Below are positions 1-8,874 of a stretch of DNA of 64,000 bases, piece after piece (position 1 is the first letter of the stretch; every line of letters starts with the position of its first letter). A program made the position numbers and the translations under genes. The stretch comes from Holophagales bacterium (GTDB taxonomy: Bacteria; Acidobacteriota; Thermoanaerobaculia; Multivoradales; Multivoraceae): contig VXSP01000025.1 of the NCBI GenBank assembly GCA_009837885.1, positions 124,001-188,000 on the forward strand, written 5' to 3'. The notes under the pieces were generated by a model. The model was not told the DNA's origin. It made no database searches and saw only the letters and a program-made list of their open reading frames with translations.

Positions 1-1244
1 GGCTCGCCTGCTTCGAGCAGCATGGCGGCGAGCAGCCGGTGCGCTTCGATGGCTCCGGGATCGAGCCGGACGATCGCCTCGAGTTCGGAGCGGGCGCCGG
101 AGGCGTTGCCGGCGTCGGCCCGAGCCTGTGCCCGTACCAACCGCCACTGCAGGTTCTCCGGGTCGATGTCGGCGGCCCGCTCCAGGTGCAGCGCACCCTC
201 GGCGGTGCGCCCGGTGCGTCCGAGGAGGAGGGCGAGGTTGAAGTGCGCCGCGCCGTGGGAAGGGTTGATGTCGATCGCACGCCGGAGGTGCTCCTCCGAG
301 CCCGCGTGGTCGCCGGTCTCGATCAGGGAGCGGGCGAGGTTGAAGTGGACCTCCGGATCGCCGTCGTCCTCCACCAGGAGTTCCCGGTAAAGGGCGATCG
401 CCTCATCGTTCCGGCCGGAACGGGCGGCGCGCACCGCGCGGTCGAACCGGGCCTCGGTCTTCAGACCGTAGATCTGGAGCCGGTCGCGGAGCGGATCGAC
501 GATGGCGATCGGGACCTGACGGTTCCGCCCCAGCTCGGCGCGGGCCCGGGTGGCGTCGCCTCCCGCCCGCAGGGCCATTCCGAGGTGGTGTTGCACGACA
601 CTTCCTTCCGGTTGCGAGGTCAGCACCTCCTCGAAGGCGGCGATCGCCTGCCCGGTCTCGCCCCGGTCCATCGCCACCCGGCCGAGGCCGAAGCGCGCCG
701 CGGCGCTTTCGGGACGAACCTCGAGCGCCCGCGCATAGGCGGTAGCGGCGGCATCGAGATCGCCGGCGTCGAGGTGGAGGTCGCCGGCGCGGATCAGGGT
801 CGCCGTGTCGTCGGGGCGCAGTGCGAGTGCGGCGCGTGCCGCGAGCCGGGCGCGCTCCAGGTTGCCGGTCGCGTCGTGCAGCAGCAGCTCGTAGTAGGTC
901 CACTGGAAGTCGTTCGGGGCCAACAGGCGGAGCTGCGCCAGGCACACGGCGACGGCGCCGTGGAGTTCGTGGTGAAGGTACTGCAGGCAGAGATCGCCGA
1001 AGACGTTCGCCGCGTGTTGTGCCTGCTCGTCCGTCGCGGCGTCGGCGAGGGCGTCCGTTGCGGCAAGGCGGTCGGCGGCGAGTTGCTCGCGTTGTTCGGG
1101 GTCCAGGTGGTTGAGGGTTGGTTCCGGCACGGCGTCGAGCGAGAGCAGGGCGCGGACCTTGCGTGCGTCCTCCGTGGCCGGTGGCTCCTGGGCGGCGGCC
1201 GCCGTGGCGCCGGCGAGGAGGAGGCCGAGGAGAAGGCCGCTCAA
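1..1244 (-). CDS. TPR-repeat secreted protein (C-terminus cut by window edge)
   Basis: The reading frame is open from a TTG at 1244 down to the window edge (about 414 codons seen). It opens with a short hydrophobic stretch ending AAAAQEPP, which looks like a signal peptide. Repeats of the TPR type follow, for example AIALYRELLVEDDGDPEVHF and GAAHFNLALLLGRTGRTAEG. The TTG overlaps the TGA stop of the CRTAC1 gene (TTGA), which suggests translational coupling. TPR proteins next to CRTAC1 genes are often joint extracytoplasmic modules; that role is inference. The C-terminus is missing, so an additional domain cannot be excluded. The long plus-strand frames across this region are high-GC shadows. 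Confidence 0.8.
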   Translation of the reverse strand, partial: MSGLLLGLLLAGATAAAAQEPPATEDARKVRALLSLDAVPEPTLNHLDPEQREQLAADRLAATDALADAATDEQAQHAANVFGDLCLQYLHHELHGAVAVCLAQLRLLAPNDFQWTYYELLLHDATGNLERARLAARAALALRPDDTATLIRAGDLHLDAGDLDAAATAYARALEVRPESAAARFGLGRVAMDRGETGQAIAAFEEVLTSQPEGSVVQHHLGMALRAGGDATRARAELGRNRQVPIAIVDPLRDRLQIYGLKTEARFDRAVRAARSGRNDEAIALYRELLVEDDGDPEVHFNLARSLIETGDHAGSEEHLRRAIDINPSHGAAHFNLALLLGRTGRTAEGALHLERAADIDPENLQWRLVRAQARADAGNASGARSELEAIVRLDPGAIEAHRLLAAMLLEAGE

Positions 1245-2977
1245 GGCGGGTCGTCCCTGGCGCCGTCGCCGCGGGTCAGGATGTTGTAGCGGCCGATGTG
1301 AACCTGGAACGCCTCCACCGCGCCGTCGGGCCAACGGACTTCGATCGTGCGATTCACGGATTCGCCGGCCGGGTCGCCATCGCCGGGCAGCGGAAACAGC
1401 AGCCGTGGATCGCGGGCCGCGGCGTAGCTGCCGTCGGTGCGGACCGTGCGCCAGCCGCCGACGCCGGCGAGGCGGGCGCGGGCGCCGTAGACGTCGACGA
1501 ACCCCTGACCGTCGTCGCCGGCAGCCTCGACGGGTCTCAGTCCCATCCAGTCGCGTCCGGGCCGGCGCTGGTTCAGGAGCACGCGGGCCGGTCCGGCGTT
1601 GTTGGAGATGACGAGGTCCGGATCGCCGTCGTTGTCCAGGTCGCCGACCGCCAGTCCGCGGCTGACCTCGACCTGGACCGGTCGCTCCCGGCGTTCGGCC
1701 GGCACCGTTTCGAAGCGGCCGCCGCCGAGGCCGCGGAAGAGCTGGTTCTCCATCCGCAGCGGGTGCGGGTCGCCGGCTTCGACCTGCGCCTCGATCCGCC
1801 GGACCGCTCCGTTCACGACGTACAGGTCGAGCACGCCGTCGCCGTCCACGTCGAGGCTTGCGGTGCCGAAGCCGGTCATCGGCCAGCTCGCGTCGATCAG
1901 GCCGGCTTCGCGGCTGCGGTCGTCGAAGAGCCCGTCGCCGTCATTCAGGTAGAGGGTGTTGTGCTCGCGGACCAGGTGGGAGAGGAAGATGTCGGGCGCG
2001 CCGTTGCCGTCGAAGTCGGCGACCGCGACCCCCATGCTGGCCTGCGGGCGTCCGTCGCGGTCGAACGCGGCGCCGGCGAAGACCGCGTCCTCGACGAACG
2101 TGCCGTCGCCCTGGTTGAGCCACAGGTGGTTCGCCATCTGGTCGTTGGCGACGTAGAGGTCGAAGAGCCCGTCGCCGTTGAAGTCGTCGGCGATCGCGCC
2201 CAGGGCCGTGCCGGCTTCCACCGAGTCGGCGCCCAGGCCGGAGCTGACCGTCGCGTCGACGAAGGTCCCGTCGCCGAGGTTGCGGAGCAGCCGGTCGGCT
2301 TCGGCCGGCTGACTCAACGGGCCGCAGTAGTCCGGCTGCCCGCTGGTCAGGAAGCAGCGCTTGCGGTTGGCGCGGTGGAAGCGGTGGTAGTTGCCGACGT
2401 AGAGGTCCAGCCAGCCGTCCGCGTCGTAGTCGAAGAAGACGGCCGGCACGCTGAACCGGCGGTCGTCGACTCCGGCGGCCTCGGTCGCGTCGTCGAAACC
2501 GCGGCCCTCACGGTTGCGGAGGAGCTGGTTCGAGCCCAGGTTCGTGAGGTAGAGGTCGACCCAGCCGTCGCGGTCGTAGTCGCCGGTCGCGACTCCGGTG
2601 TTGTAGCCCGGCGCGCGGAGTCCGATCTCCGCCGTGACGTCGGTGAACCGGAGTTCTCCAGTTTCGGAGAGACCGTTCCGGAACAGGCGGTCGCTGGGCT
2701 CGGCCGCCGGCGGCGGAAGGACCGGCGTCCGGTTCTCGTCGCCCTCGAAGGAGCGTCCCTGTCCGAAGTAGATGTCGAGATCGCCGTCGTTGTCGTAGTC
2801 GAACAGGGCGACTCCGGCACCCACCACTTCCGCGGTGTAGAGCTGCCCGGTCATGCCGTTGTAGTGGACGAAGTCAATCCCTACGTCGGCGCCGACTTCG
2901 ACGAAAGCCGGCGAGGCGTCCTCAGGGCTTCCGGGCGCTGCAGCGAAGGCGGCGACGAGCGCCAGTACGACTGTCAT
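1241..2977 (-). CDS. CRTAC1 family protein (FG-GAP/VCBS repeats plus ASPIC/UnbV domain)
   Basis: This is a 578-residue protein with a short N-terminal signal peptide (MTVVLALVAAFAAA). Multiple FG-GAP/VCBS-type calcium-binding repeats follow, with the pattern FDYDNDGDLDIYFGQG, GDYDRDGWVDLYLTNLGSN and FFDYDADGWLDLYVGN, covering roughly residues 55-450. The C-terminal 100 residues match the ASPIC/UnbV domain (RTVRTDGSYAAARDPRLLF, then IEVRWPDGAVEAFQ). This architecture is the CRTAC1 family, common in Acidobacteria and Planctomycetes. Its members are extracellular beta-propeller proteins of uncertain ligand. It lies 12 bases downstream of the CoA transferase and overlaps the next TPR gene, so the three are likely one transcription unit. 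Confidence 0.92.
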   Translation of the reverse strand: MTVVLALVAAFAAAPGSPEDASPAFVEVGADVGIDFVHYNGMTGQLYTAEVVGAGVALFDYDNDGDLDIYFGQGRSFEGDENRTPVLPPPAAEPSDRLFRNGLSETGELRFTDVTAEIGLRAPGYNTGVATGDYDRDGWVDLYLTNLGSNQLLRNREGRGFDDATEAAGVDDRRFSVPAVFFDYDADGWLDLYVGNYHRFHRANRKRCFLTSGQPDYCGPLSQPAEADRLLRNLGDGTFVDATVSSGLGADSVEAGTALGAIADDFNGDGLFDLYVANDQMANHLWLNQGDGTFVEDAVFAGAAFDRDGRPQASMGVAVADFDGNGAPDIFLSHLVREHNTLYLNDGDGLFDDRSREAGLIDASWPMTGFGTASLDVDGDGVLDLYVVNGAVRRIEAQVEAGDPHPLRMENQLFRGLGGGRFETVPAERRERPVQVEVSRGLAVGDLDNDGDPDLVISNNAGPARVLLNQRRPGRDWMGLRPVEAAGDDGQGFVDVYGARARLAGVGGWRTVRTDGSYAAARDPRLLFPLPGDGDPAGESVNRTIEVRWPDGAVEAFQVHIGRYNILTRGDGARDDPP

Positions 2978-2989
2978 GGGCGGCCAGAA

Positions 2990-5576
2990 TCATACGACCG
3001 GCTCCGTTCCGATCACCCTGTCCCGCTCCAGGGCCTTCAGTTCATCCTCGCTCAGGTCGAGCAGGCGCGTCAGCACCTCGCGATTGTGTTGCCCAAGCGT
3101 GGGCGCCGGCCATTCGACGGCGTAGGGGCGGCTTCGGCCGTCTCCGGAGGCCGGCCGGAAGGGCGCCGACGGGTTGGGCTGATCGCCGACGTAGGCCCGT
3201 TCGCGCCACTGCCAGTAGCCGCGGACCTCGAGATGCGGGTCGTAGAGCACGTCGAGCGTGTTGCGCAGCACGGCGGCCGGCACGCCCGCGGAGGCCAGAC
3301 GCCGTTCCAGGGCGAGGCCGTCGTGGAGCTTGGTGCGGGCCGCCAGCGCCCGGTCGAGTTCGTCCTCGCCCTGCTTGCGGCCCGCGGCGTCGGCGAAGCC
3401 GTGGTCGTCGGCGTCCATGCCCAGCACGTCGCAGAGCGCCCGCCACTGGTCCTCGGTCTCGACCGTGACCGTGATCCAGGGTTCCGCGCCGATGCACGGA
3501 TAGACGCCCCACGGCGCGAACAGCGGGTGCCGGCCGCCGGCACGCTCCGGCGGAGCGCCATTGACCGCCTGCTCGATCAGGCCGTGGGCGGCGAGCGGGA
3601 ACATGGACTGGACGTGGGAGAGGTCGACGTACTGACCCTCACCGGTTCGCCGGCGGTGGCGGAGGGCGGTCAGGAGCGCCGCCGCGGCGTTGATGCCGGC
3701 AATCGGGTCGCCGAGGGCGACGTGTTGCATGGTCGGCGGGTCACCCGTGCGGCCGTTCAGGTGGGGCAGTCCGGACGCCTGCTCGACGGTCGAGCCGTAG
3801 GCGCGGTGGTTCATCCAGGGGCCGCTCCTGCCGAAGGGGGGCATCGAGACCATGACCAGCTCGGGATTCACCCGCCGGAGGCGGCCGTAGTCGAGGCCCA
3901 GCCTGGGCAGGACGCTGGCGGTGTAGTTCTCGATCACGGCGTCGGCCTTCGCGACCAGGCGCAGCAGGAGATCGACGCCGCGCCGGCTGGTCAGATCGAG
4001 AGTGATCCCCAGCTTGTTGCGGCCGGTCGTGTTGAAGGCCGTCGACTGCTCGTAGAGCTTCTGGGCGATCGACTCGGGCGTCGATTCCCAACCTCGCCAC
4101 CAGTCGAAGTACTGGCAGGACTCGACCTTGATCACCTCGGCGCCCATGTCGGCGAGCTGGCGGGTGGCGAGCGGGCCGGCCCAGCCCATCGTCAGGTCGA
4201 CGATGCGGATGTCGCTGAGCAGCGTAGGGCGGCGGGCCTGGGGGGAGGCGCCCAGCGAACGCGGCATCCGCGCGTCCGCCAGCGGACGCACGGCCTGCGA
4301 CGCATGTGGCGCGGGGACGCGCCACATGGGTGCACGCTTTCTCGATGGGCGGAGGGTCAGGCGTTCGCTCCGCTCCGCTCGCTCTGGTTGGGCGTCGGTT
4401 TCCGCACGGCATCGGCAGTCGCTCGCTCCGAGGTCGCTGGGCGCCTCCCCCCAGGCCCGCCTTGTGCCGTGTTCTCCCAGACGCGGGGCCGTTCCTCCTG
4501 CGGCGGCGGGAGTGCGATGAAGCCGAAACGGTGTACCGGCGGCGAGGAAGCGTCCCTGGTCGGGGTGCTCGGCCTCTACCCAGGCGCCGCGATCACGGAA
4601 CTGCTCGAGGTCGAACAACTCCGCCGGTGTCGACGCGAGCGCCAGGGGGACGCGCGCCGCCTGGCCGGCGTCGACCCACTCGCGGGCCGTTCGTTCGAGG
4701 AGGCGCGGCCGGAGCGCGGCATCGATCCGGTCGGCATCCTCCAGCCGGTTGATCGACACCCGGTAGCGGGGCTCTGTCCCGAGTTCGTCAAGTCCCAGGA
4801 GCGCGCACAGGCTCCGCCACTGGGAGGGCGTCACCGTGCTCACGCCGAGCCATCCGTCGCGGCAGGGATAGATGCCGACCGGGTAGGTTGGCCAGAAGCG
4901 GTTGATGCCGATCCGGGGACGGATCTCGCCCGTCGCCAGGGTTCCCGAAGGACCGGGTTCGGTGATGCACATCGCCGCCTCGAGGATCGAGACGTCCAGG
5001 TGAAGCGGGGCCTCGAGCCACCCGGTTTCCCGTGCCAGCAGGTGGCCGACGGCGCCTACGTAGGCCAGCGTGCCGGCGACCACCTGCGGTGTGTGTCCCG
5101 TGGCCAGGATGGGCGGTCCGCCGGCCGGTCCGATCGCCCTGGCCGCGGCGGTGTGGGCGCTGATGACGGGGTCCGTGGCTGCGCGGCCGGCGTAGGGACC
5201 CGAAGCGCCGAACCAGGAGATGGAGAGCCGGATCTGGCCGTCGAGCAGTAGCCTTTCGACGGCGGGGTCGGCGTCGAGGATGAGATGGGCCCCGTGGAGC
5301 AGGCTGTGGGCTTCCGCGTCCTCCGGTCCGGCGGCGACGCTCCGCTTGCCGAGCGAGAGCCAGGTCGCGAGCGCGCTGGCTTCGGGCCCCGACCCCTGAG
5401 GATGGAAGGGGTGCAGCCGGCGGATCGGGTGGCCTTCACCCGGCGGTTCGAGGTTCGTCACCGGTCGCGCCGAGGTCGCGGAAGAGCTTGCCGCAGTAGG
5501 CGGTGGCGACCGTGCCGGCGAGGTCGACGACGTGGATCCCCGCCAGGGCTCCGGCACTGGTGTTTTCGTTCCGCAT
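2990..5576 (-). CDS. Tandem two-domain CaiB/BaiF-type CoA transferase, frameshifted near its N-terminus
   Basis: Two class III CoA-transferase domains lie in one frame. The upstream half (from ATG at 5576) starts GIHVVDLAGTVATAYCGKLF. The second half starts LLSDIRIVDLTMGWAGPLAT. The second domain keeps the catalytic Asp region (ALGDPIAG); the equivalent place in the first domain reads ATGHTPQ with no Asp, so only the second half is likely catalytic. After the first 38 or so codons the frame must change: one extra G in the run at 5461-5464 separates ...FRDLGAT from VTNLEPPGEG. This is either an assembly or sequencing error or a real inactivation. The linker between the domains is made of palindromic element H1 (4231-4461, 77 codons, frame kept). 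Substrate unknown. Confidence 0.85.
4231..4461. repeat. Family H palindromic element, copy H1 (inside a coding region)
   Basis: A perfect 28-base inverted repeat (4231-4258 against 4434-4461) encloses a 175-base core. The core holds two further perfect hairpins: GCGTCCG/CGGACGC at 4272-4289, and ATGTGGCGCG/CGCGCCACAT at 4304-4327 with loop GGGA. The right part of the core (about 4334-4410) resembles the cores of H2 and H3: a CTTTCTCG block, a GTTCGCTCCG block and a GGGCGTCGGTT block. The arms share only the innermost CCCAGCG with the other copies. The element is 231 bases long, a multiple of three, and lies in the linker between the two CoA-transferase domains. Confidence 0.85.
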
Positions 5577-5641
5577 GGACGTCGAGTGAGGCGGGAGTGT
5601 AGATCGTGCCGGCAGGCCGGCGCACCGGCAGTCGGCGTAGG

Positions 5642-6922
5642 ATGCCTCCGGTGAAACGTCAGACGTACCTCCGGCTGTCCGTCATGATGCTCCTGCAGTA
5701 CGGGGTCTGGGGTGTCTGGCTGCCGGTGCTGGCCCGTTACCTCCAGGCCGATCAGGCCGAAGGCGGCCTGGGGTTCAGCCCCGGACAGGTCGGCTGGATT
5801 CTGGGTCTGGCGAGTTCGATCGGCGCCGTCACCGCGCCGTTCATCGCCGGCCAGCTCGCCGATCGGTCGTTCCCGACCCAGCGGGTCCTGGCGGTGCTGC
5901 TGCTGGCGGGCGGCGTGATCAAGATCCTGACCGCGTACCAGACGACGTTCTCGGCGTGGCTCTGGCTGTCGGTGGCGTACTCGGTGCTGTACACGCCGAC
6001 CCTGGCGCTTTCGAACTCGCTCGCCTTCGCGCATCTCGACGATCCCGACAGCCAGTTCCCGAAGGTGCGGGTCTGGGGCACCATCGGCTGGATCGCGGCG
6101 AGCTGGGCGTTTCCGCTGTTCTGGCTGCTCTCCGACGTCCGGTTCTCCTGGCTGCCGCCGTTCTACGTCGGCGTCGAGGCCGCCGATGCGACCGCCCGGC
6201 TCGTCGACTCGCTGATCTGGAGCGGCGTGCTGGCGTTCGGCTACGCGCTGTTCTGCCTCGTGCTGCCGCCGACGCCGCCGCGGCGGGACGCGGAGGAGAA
6301 GCTCGCCTTCGCCAAGGCCTTCGGGCTGTTCCGCCAGCGCTCGTTCGCGGTGCTGGTCGCGGCGAGCCTGCCGATCGCGGTGATCCACCAGATCTACTTC
6401 ATGCAGACGGCGCCGTTCATGAGCGAGGTCCTGGGGCTCCCGGACAGCCGCATCGGACCGGCGATGAGCATCGGGCAGTTCGCCGAGATCGCGGTCATGG
6501 TGGCCACCGGCTGGCTGCTGGCGCGGCTCGGGTTTCGCGGCGTGATCGTCATCGGGGCATTCGCCTATTGCGCCCGCTACGCGATTTTCGGCAGCGACTT
6601 CCTGCCCGTGGAAGTCATCGTCGCCAGCCAGGCGCTCCACGGCCTCTGCTACGCGTGCTTCTTCGCCGCCGCCTTCATTTACGTCGACCGCATCGCCGAG
6701 CCGGATGTCCGCCACTCCGCCCAGACGGTGTTCGGGATCGTGATTCTCGGTCTCGGGCCGGTCCTGGCGGCGCCGGTGCTGCAGGTGCTGTCCGAGGCGT
6801 TCACGAACGCCGCCGGCGTGCTGGACTACTCGGCGCTTTGGTACTCGCTGTCGGCGCTGGCGCTGTTGACGATGTTGGCCTTCGGCGCGTTGTTCAGGGA
6901 TCAGACGCAGTCCGAGCCGTGA
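5642..6922 (+). CDS. MFS transporter, nucleoside:proton symporter (NupG/XapB-like)
   Basis: A hydrophobic protein of about 426 residues with some 12 predicted membrane segments. The first reads SVMMLLQYGVWGVWLPVLA, and a loop GQLADRSFPTQRVLA follows helix 2. The typical nucleoside-symporter phrase KVRVWGTIGWIAASW is present. These fit the nucleoside:H+ symporter branch of the major facilitator superfamily; the exact substrate is not proven. ATG at 5642 was chosen because it precedes the conserved N-terminus MPPVKRQTYLRLS; a GTG nine bases later is possible. The gene is transcribed divergently from the CoA transferase. The R-family repeat R1 begins at the base after its stop codon. Confidence 0.82.
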   Translation: MPPVKRQTYLRLSVMMLLQYGVWGVWLPVLARYLQADQAEGGLGFSPGQVGWILGLASSIGAVTAPFIAGQLADRSFPTQRVLAVLLLAGGVIKILTAYQTTFSAWLWLSVAYSVLYTPTLALSNSLAFAHLDDPDSQFPKVRVWGTIGWIAASWAFPLFWLLSDVRFSWLPPFYVGVEAADATARLVDSLIWSGVLAFGYALFCLVLPPTPPRRDAEEKLAFAKAFGLFRQRSFAVLVAASLPIAVIHQIYFMQTAPFMSEVLGLPDSRIGPAMSIGQFAEIAVMVATGWLLARLGFRGVIVIGAFAYCARYAIFGSDFLPVEVIVASQALHGLCYACFFAAAFIYVDRIAEPDVRHSAQTVFGIVILGLGPVLAAPVLQVLSEAFTNAAGVLDYSALWYSLSALALLTMLAFGALFRDQTQSEP

Positions 6923-6991
6923 CCCACTGGGTGCGCCGGCGTCCTCGCCGGCCTTCCGGGAGAACGCGCGAGGCGTCAGCCTCGCTCCTCT
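6923..6991 (+). repeat. Family R palindromic repeat, copy R1
   Basis: It begins CCCACTGGGTGCGCCGGCG right after the TGA stop of the MFS gene and ends at the stop of the convergent gene, so it fills the whole 69-base gap. It contains a first hairpin with arms GCCGGCG/CGCCGGC and loop TCCT, a spacer GGGAGAACGCG, and a last hairpin GAGGC/GCCTC with loop GTCA. It may act as a bidirectional transcript end, but there is no T tract. Confidence 0.85.
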
Positions 6992-7858
6992 TCACACGTC
7001 GCAGACGCTCACGCCATGCGCCAGGGCAGCGAGCTTGTCGTCGCTCTTGGGGATGAATTCCTGGCCCACGATGCCCGTGTAGCCGGTCTCCAGGATCGCG
7101 CGCATGATCGCTGGGTAGTACAGCTCCTGGTCCTCGTCCAGTTCGTTGCGGCCGGGGTTGCCGGCCGTGTGGTAGTGGCCGATGTGCTCGTGGTAGTCGC
7201 GGATGGTGCGGATCACGTCGCCTTCCATGACCTGCGCGTGGTAGATGTCGTAGAGGATCTTGAAACGGTCGGATGCGACGCGGTCCACGAGTTCGACCAG
7301 CCAGGGCATGTTGTCGGCCATGTAGTCGGCGTGGTTGACCTTGGAGTTGAGCAGCTCCATGCAGATCGTGACGCCCTTCTGCTCGGCGTGGCCGACGATC
7401 TGCTTCAGAGCCGTGACGCAGTTCTCCAGGCCGTCGCTGTCGGCCATGCCGTCGCGGTTGCCCGAGAAGGTGATCACGTTGGGGAAGCCGGCTTCGGCGG
7501 TCGCATCGATCGCGGTCGTGATCGCCTCCAGGCAGGCCTCGTGGTTGGCGGGATCGTTGATGCCGTCGGTGATGCCGTGGCTGTTCGTCATGGCGCAGGA
7601 CAGGCCGTGTTCCCGCAGGGTCGGGAAGGCCTCGGGTCCGAGGATCTCGATCGACTCGAGGCCCATCGCGCTGGCGGCGGCGGCAAGTTCTTCGAGCGGC
7701 ATGCGGCCGTAGCACCACTGGCACACCGACTGGCGGATTCTCCCGTTCCTGATCACTCGCTCCTGTTGGGCGGGAACAGCCGCGGGAACGGCAGCGGCCG
7801 CGGCGACCGAAGCGGCGCCGGCAATCAGGGTGCGGCGGGACAGGGACTCTGGGTTCAC
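6992..7858 (-). CDS. Tat-exported TIM-barrel sugar isomerase/epimerase-like protein (hydroxypyruvate isomerase type)
   Basis: 288 residues. The N-terminus SRRTLIAGAASVAAAAAVPA is a twin-arginine signal, so the protein is predicted to be exported folded. The rest is a xylose-isomerase-like TIM barrel. It has ICMELLNSKVNHADYMADN (metal-ligand Glu), KILYDIYHAQVMEGDV (Asp-x-x-His) and a late Glu in GIVGQEFIP. These match the hydroxypyruvate isomerase (Hyi) branch of the AP-endonuclease-2 family. Family members isomerise hydroxypyruvate or epimerise keto-sugars, and the exported acidobacterial members have no proven substrate. Convergent with the MFS gene and divergent from the DUF4159 gene. Confidence 0.85.
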   Translation of the reverse strand: MNPESLSRRTLIAGAASVAAAAAVPAAVPAQQERVIRNGRIRQSVCQWCYGRMPLEELAAAASAMGLESIEILGPEAFPTLREHGLSCAMTNSHGITDGINDPANHEACLEAITTAIDATAEAGFPNVITFSGNRDGMADSDGLENCVTALKQIVGHAEQKGVTICMELLNSKVNHADYMADNMPWLVELVDRVASDRFKILYDIYHAQVMEGDVIRTIRDYHEHIGHYHTAGNPGRNELDEDQELYYPAIMRAILETGYTGIVGQEFIPKSDDKLAALAHGVSVCDV

Positions 7859-7943
7859 GGATAGTCCTCCCGGTGGACGTCGTTGCCTGGAGTGAAGAGG
7901 GAGTTTCGATTGTACTGTCCGTTTGCGGGGTACGATCGTCGCG

Positions 7944-8786
7944 ATGAAGTCCGAGGCAGGGACGCGAAGAAGATGGCTGGCGCCGACGGGCGTGGCCGCG
8001 TTCGCCCTGCTCCTCGCCTCCCTGTTGCCCGCCCAGTGGTGGCGCCCGGTGCCCGCGCGCTACCCGGAGGAAGGACGCCAGTACCTCGAGGGCTTCGTGT
8101 TTTGCCGTGGCCAGTACCGGCAGGTCGTGGACGAGTGGCTGGGGCAAGGCTGGTTCACGGACTATCCCGACTCCGAGTACAACTTCATGACCCGCCTGGC
8201 CCAGTTGACGACGGTCGAGATCCAGCGCACCGCCTACGGCGACCCGGAGCATCTGGTTCTGACGCTGGACGATCCGCGTCTGTTCGAGTTTCCGTTCCTG
8301 TTCATGTCGGACGTCGGCACGATCGGCATCGACGATGTCGAGGCGGAGAACCTGCGGAAGTACCTGCTGGCCGGCGGCTTCCTCTACGTTGACGACTTCT
8401 GGGGCCCGGACGCCTGGGACCGCTGGGCGCGTCAGATCGGCCGGGTGCTGCCGCCGGGCGAGTACCCGATCGTCGACATTCCGCTGACGCACCCCATCTT
8501 CAGCACCTTCTTCACGGTCGACGAAGTGCCGCAGATCCCGTCGATCCAGTACTGGAACATGACCGGCCGGGCGGACACGTCGGAACGGGGCCACCGCTCC
8601 GCCGAACCGCACTTCCGCGGCATCTTCGACGAGCACGGCCGGCTCATGGTCGCGATGACCCACAACACGGACATCGCGGACGGCTGGGAGCGGGAAGGCG
8701 AGTCGCGGGAGTTCTTCGAGCGCTTTTCCCTGACAAAGTCCTATCCCTTCGGCGTCAACCTGGTCCTGTACGCGCTGTCGCACTGA
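7944..8786 (+). CDS. DUF4159 domain protein (lone copy)
   Basis: 280 residues with an N-terminal membrane anchor or signal (WLAPTGVAAFALLLASLLPA). The DUF4159 hallmarks follow: a segment DYPDSEYNFMTRLAQLTTVE, then LAGGFLYVDDFWGPDAW, then PLTHPIFSTFF, and the typical end YPFGVNLVLYALSH. Two paralogues occur in the MoxR/VWA locus of this window (46851-47735 and 53934-54752). DUF4159 has a glutamine-amidotransferase-like fold and usually accompanies MoxR/BatA genes. Its function is unknown, and this copy stands apart from them. ATG 7944 is preferred over an in-frame TTG at 7923. Confidence 0.85.
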   Translation: MKSEAGTRRRWLAPTGVAAFALLLASLLPAQWWRPVPARYPEEGRQYLEGFVFCRGQYRQVVDEWLGQGWFTDYPDSEYNFMTRLAQLTTVEIQRTAYGDPEHLVLTLDDPRLFEFPFLFMSDVGTIGIDDVEAENLRKYLLAGGFLYVDDFWGPDAWDRWARQIGRVLPPGEYPIVDIPLTHPIFSTFFTVDEVPQIPSIQYWNMTGRADTSERGHRSAEPHFRGIFDEHGRLMVAMTHNTDIADGWEREGESREFFERFSLTKSYPFGVNLVLYALSH

Positions 8787-8874
8787 CTGCGGCGCTCCGC
8801 GGCGGGCGCTCATCGCGGACTGCTAGGGTCGCCTGTCCGTCTCCGACCGCTTGTTCCTCAACGAGGACAGACAC

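Noticed and set aside
1118..5251. A 1377-codon open frame on the plus strand
   Set aside because: It runs antisense through the CRTAC1 and CoA-transferase genes, has no recognisable domain and a composition typical of high-GC shadow frames.
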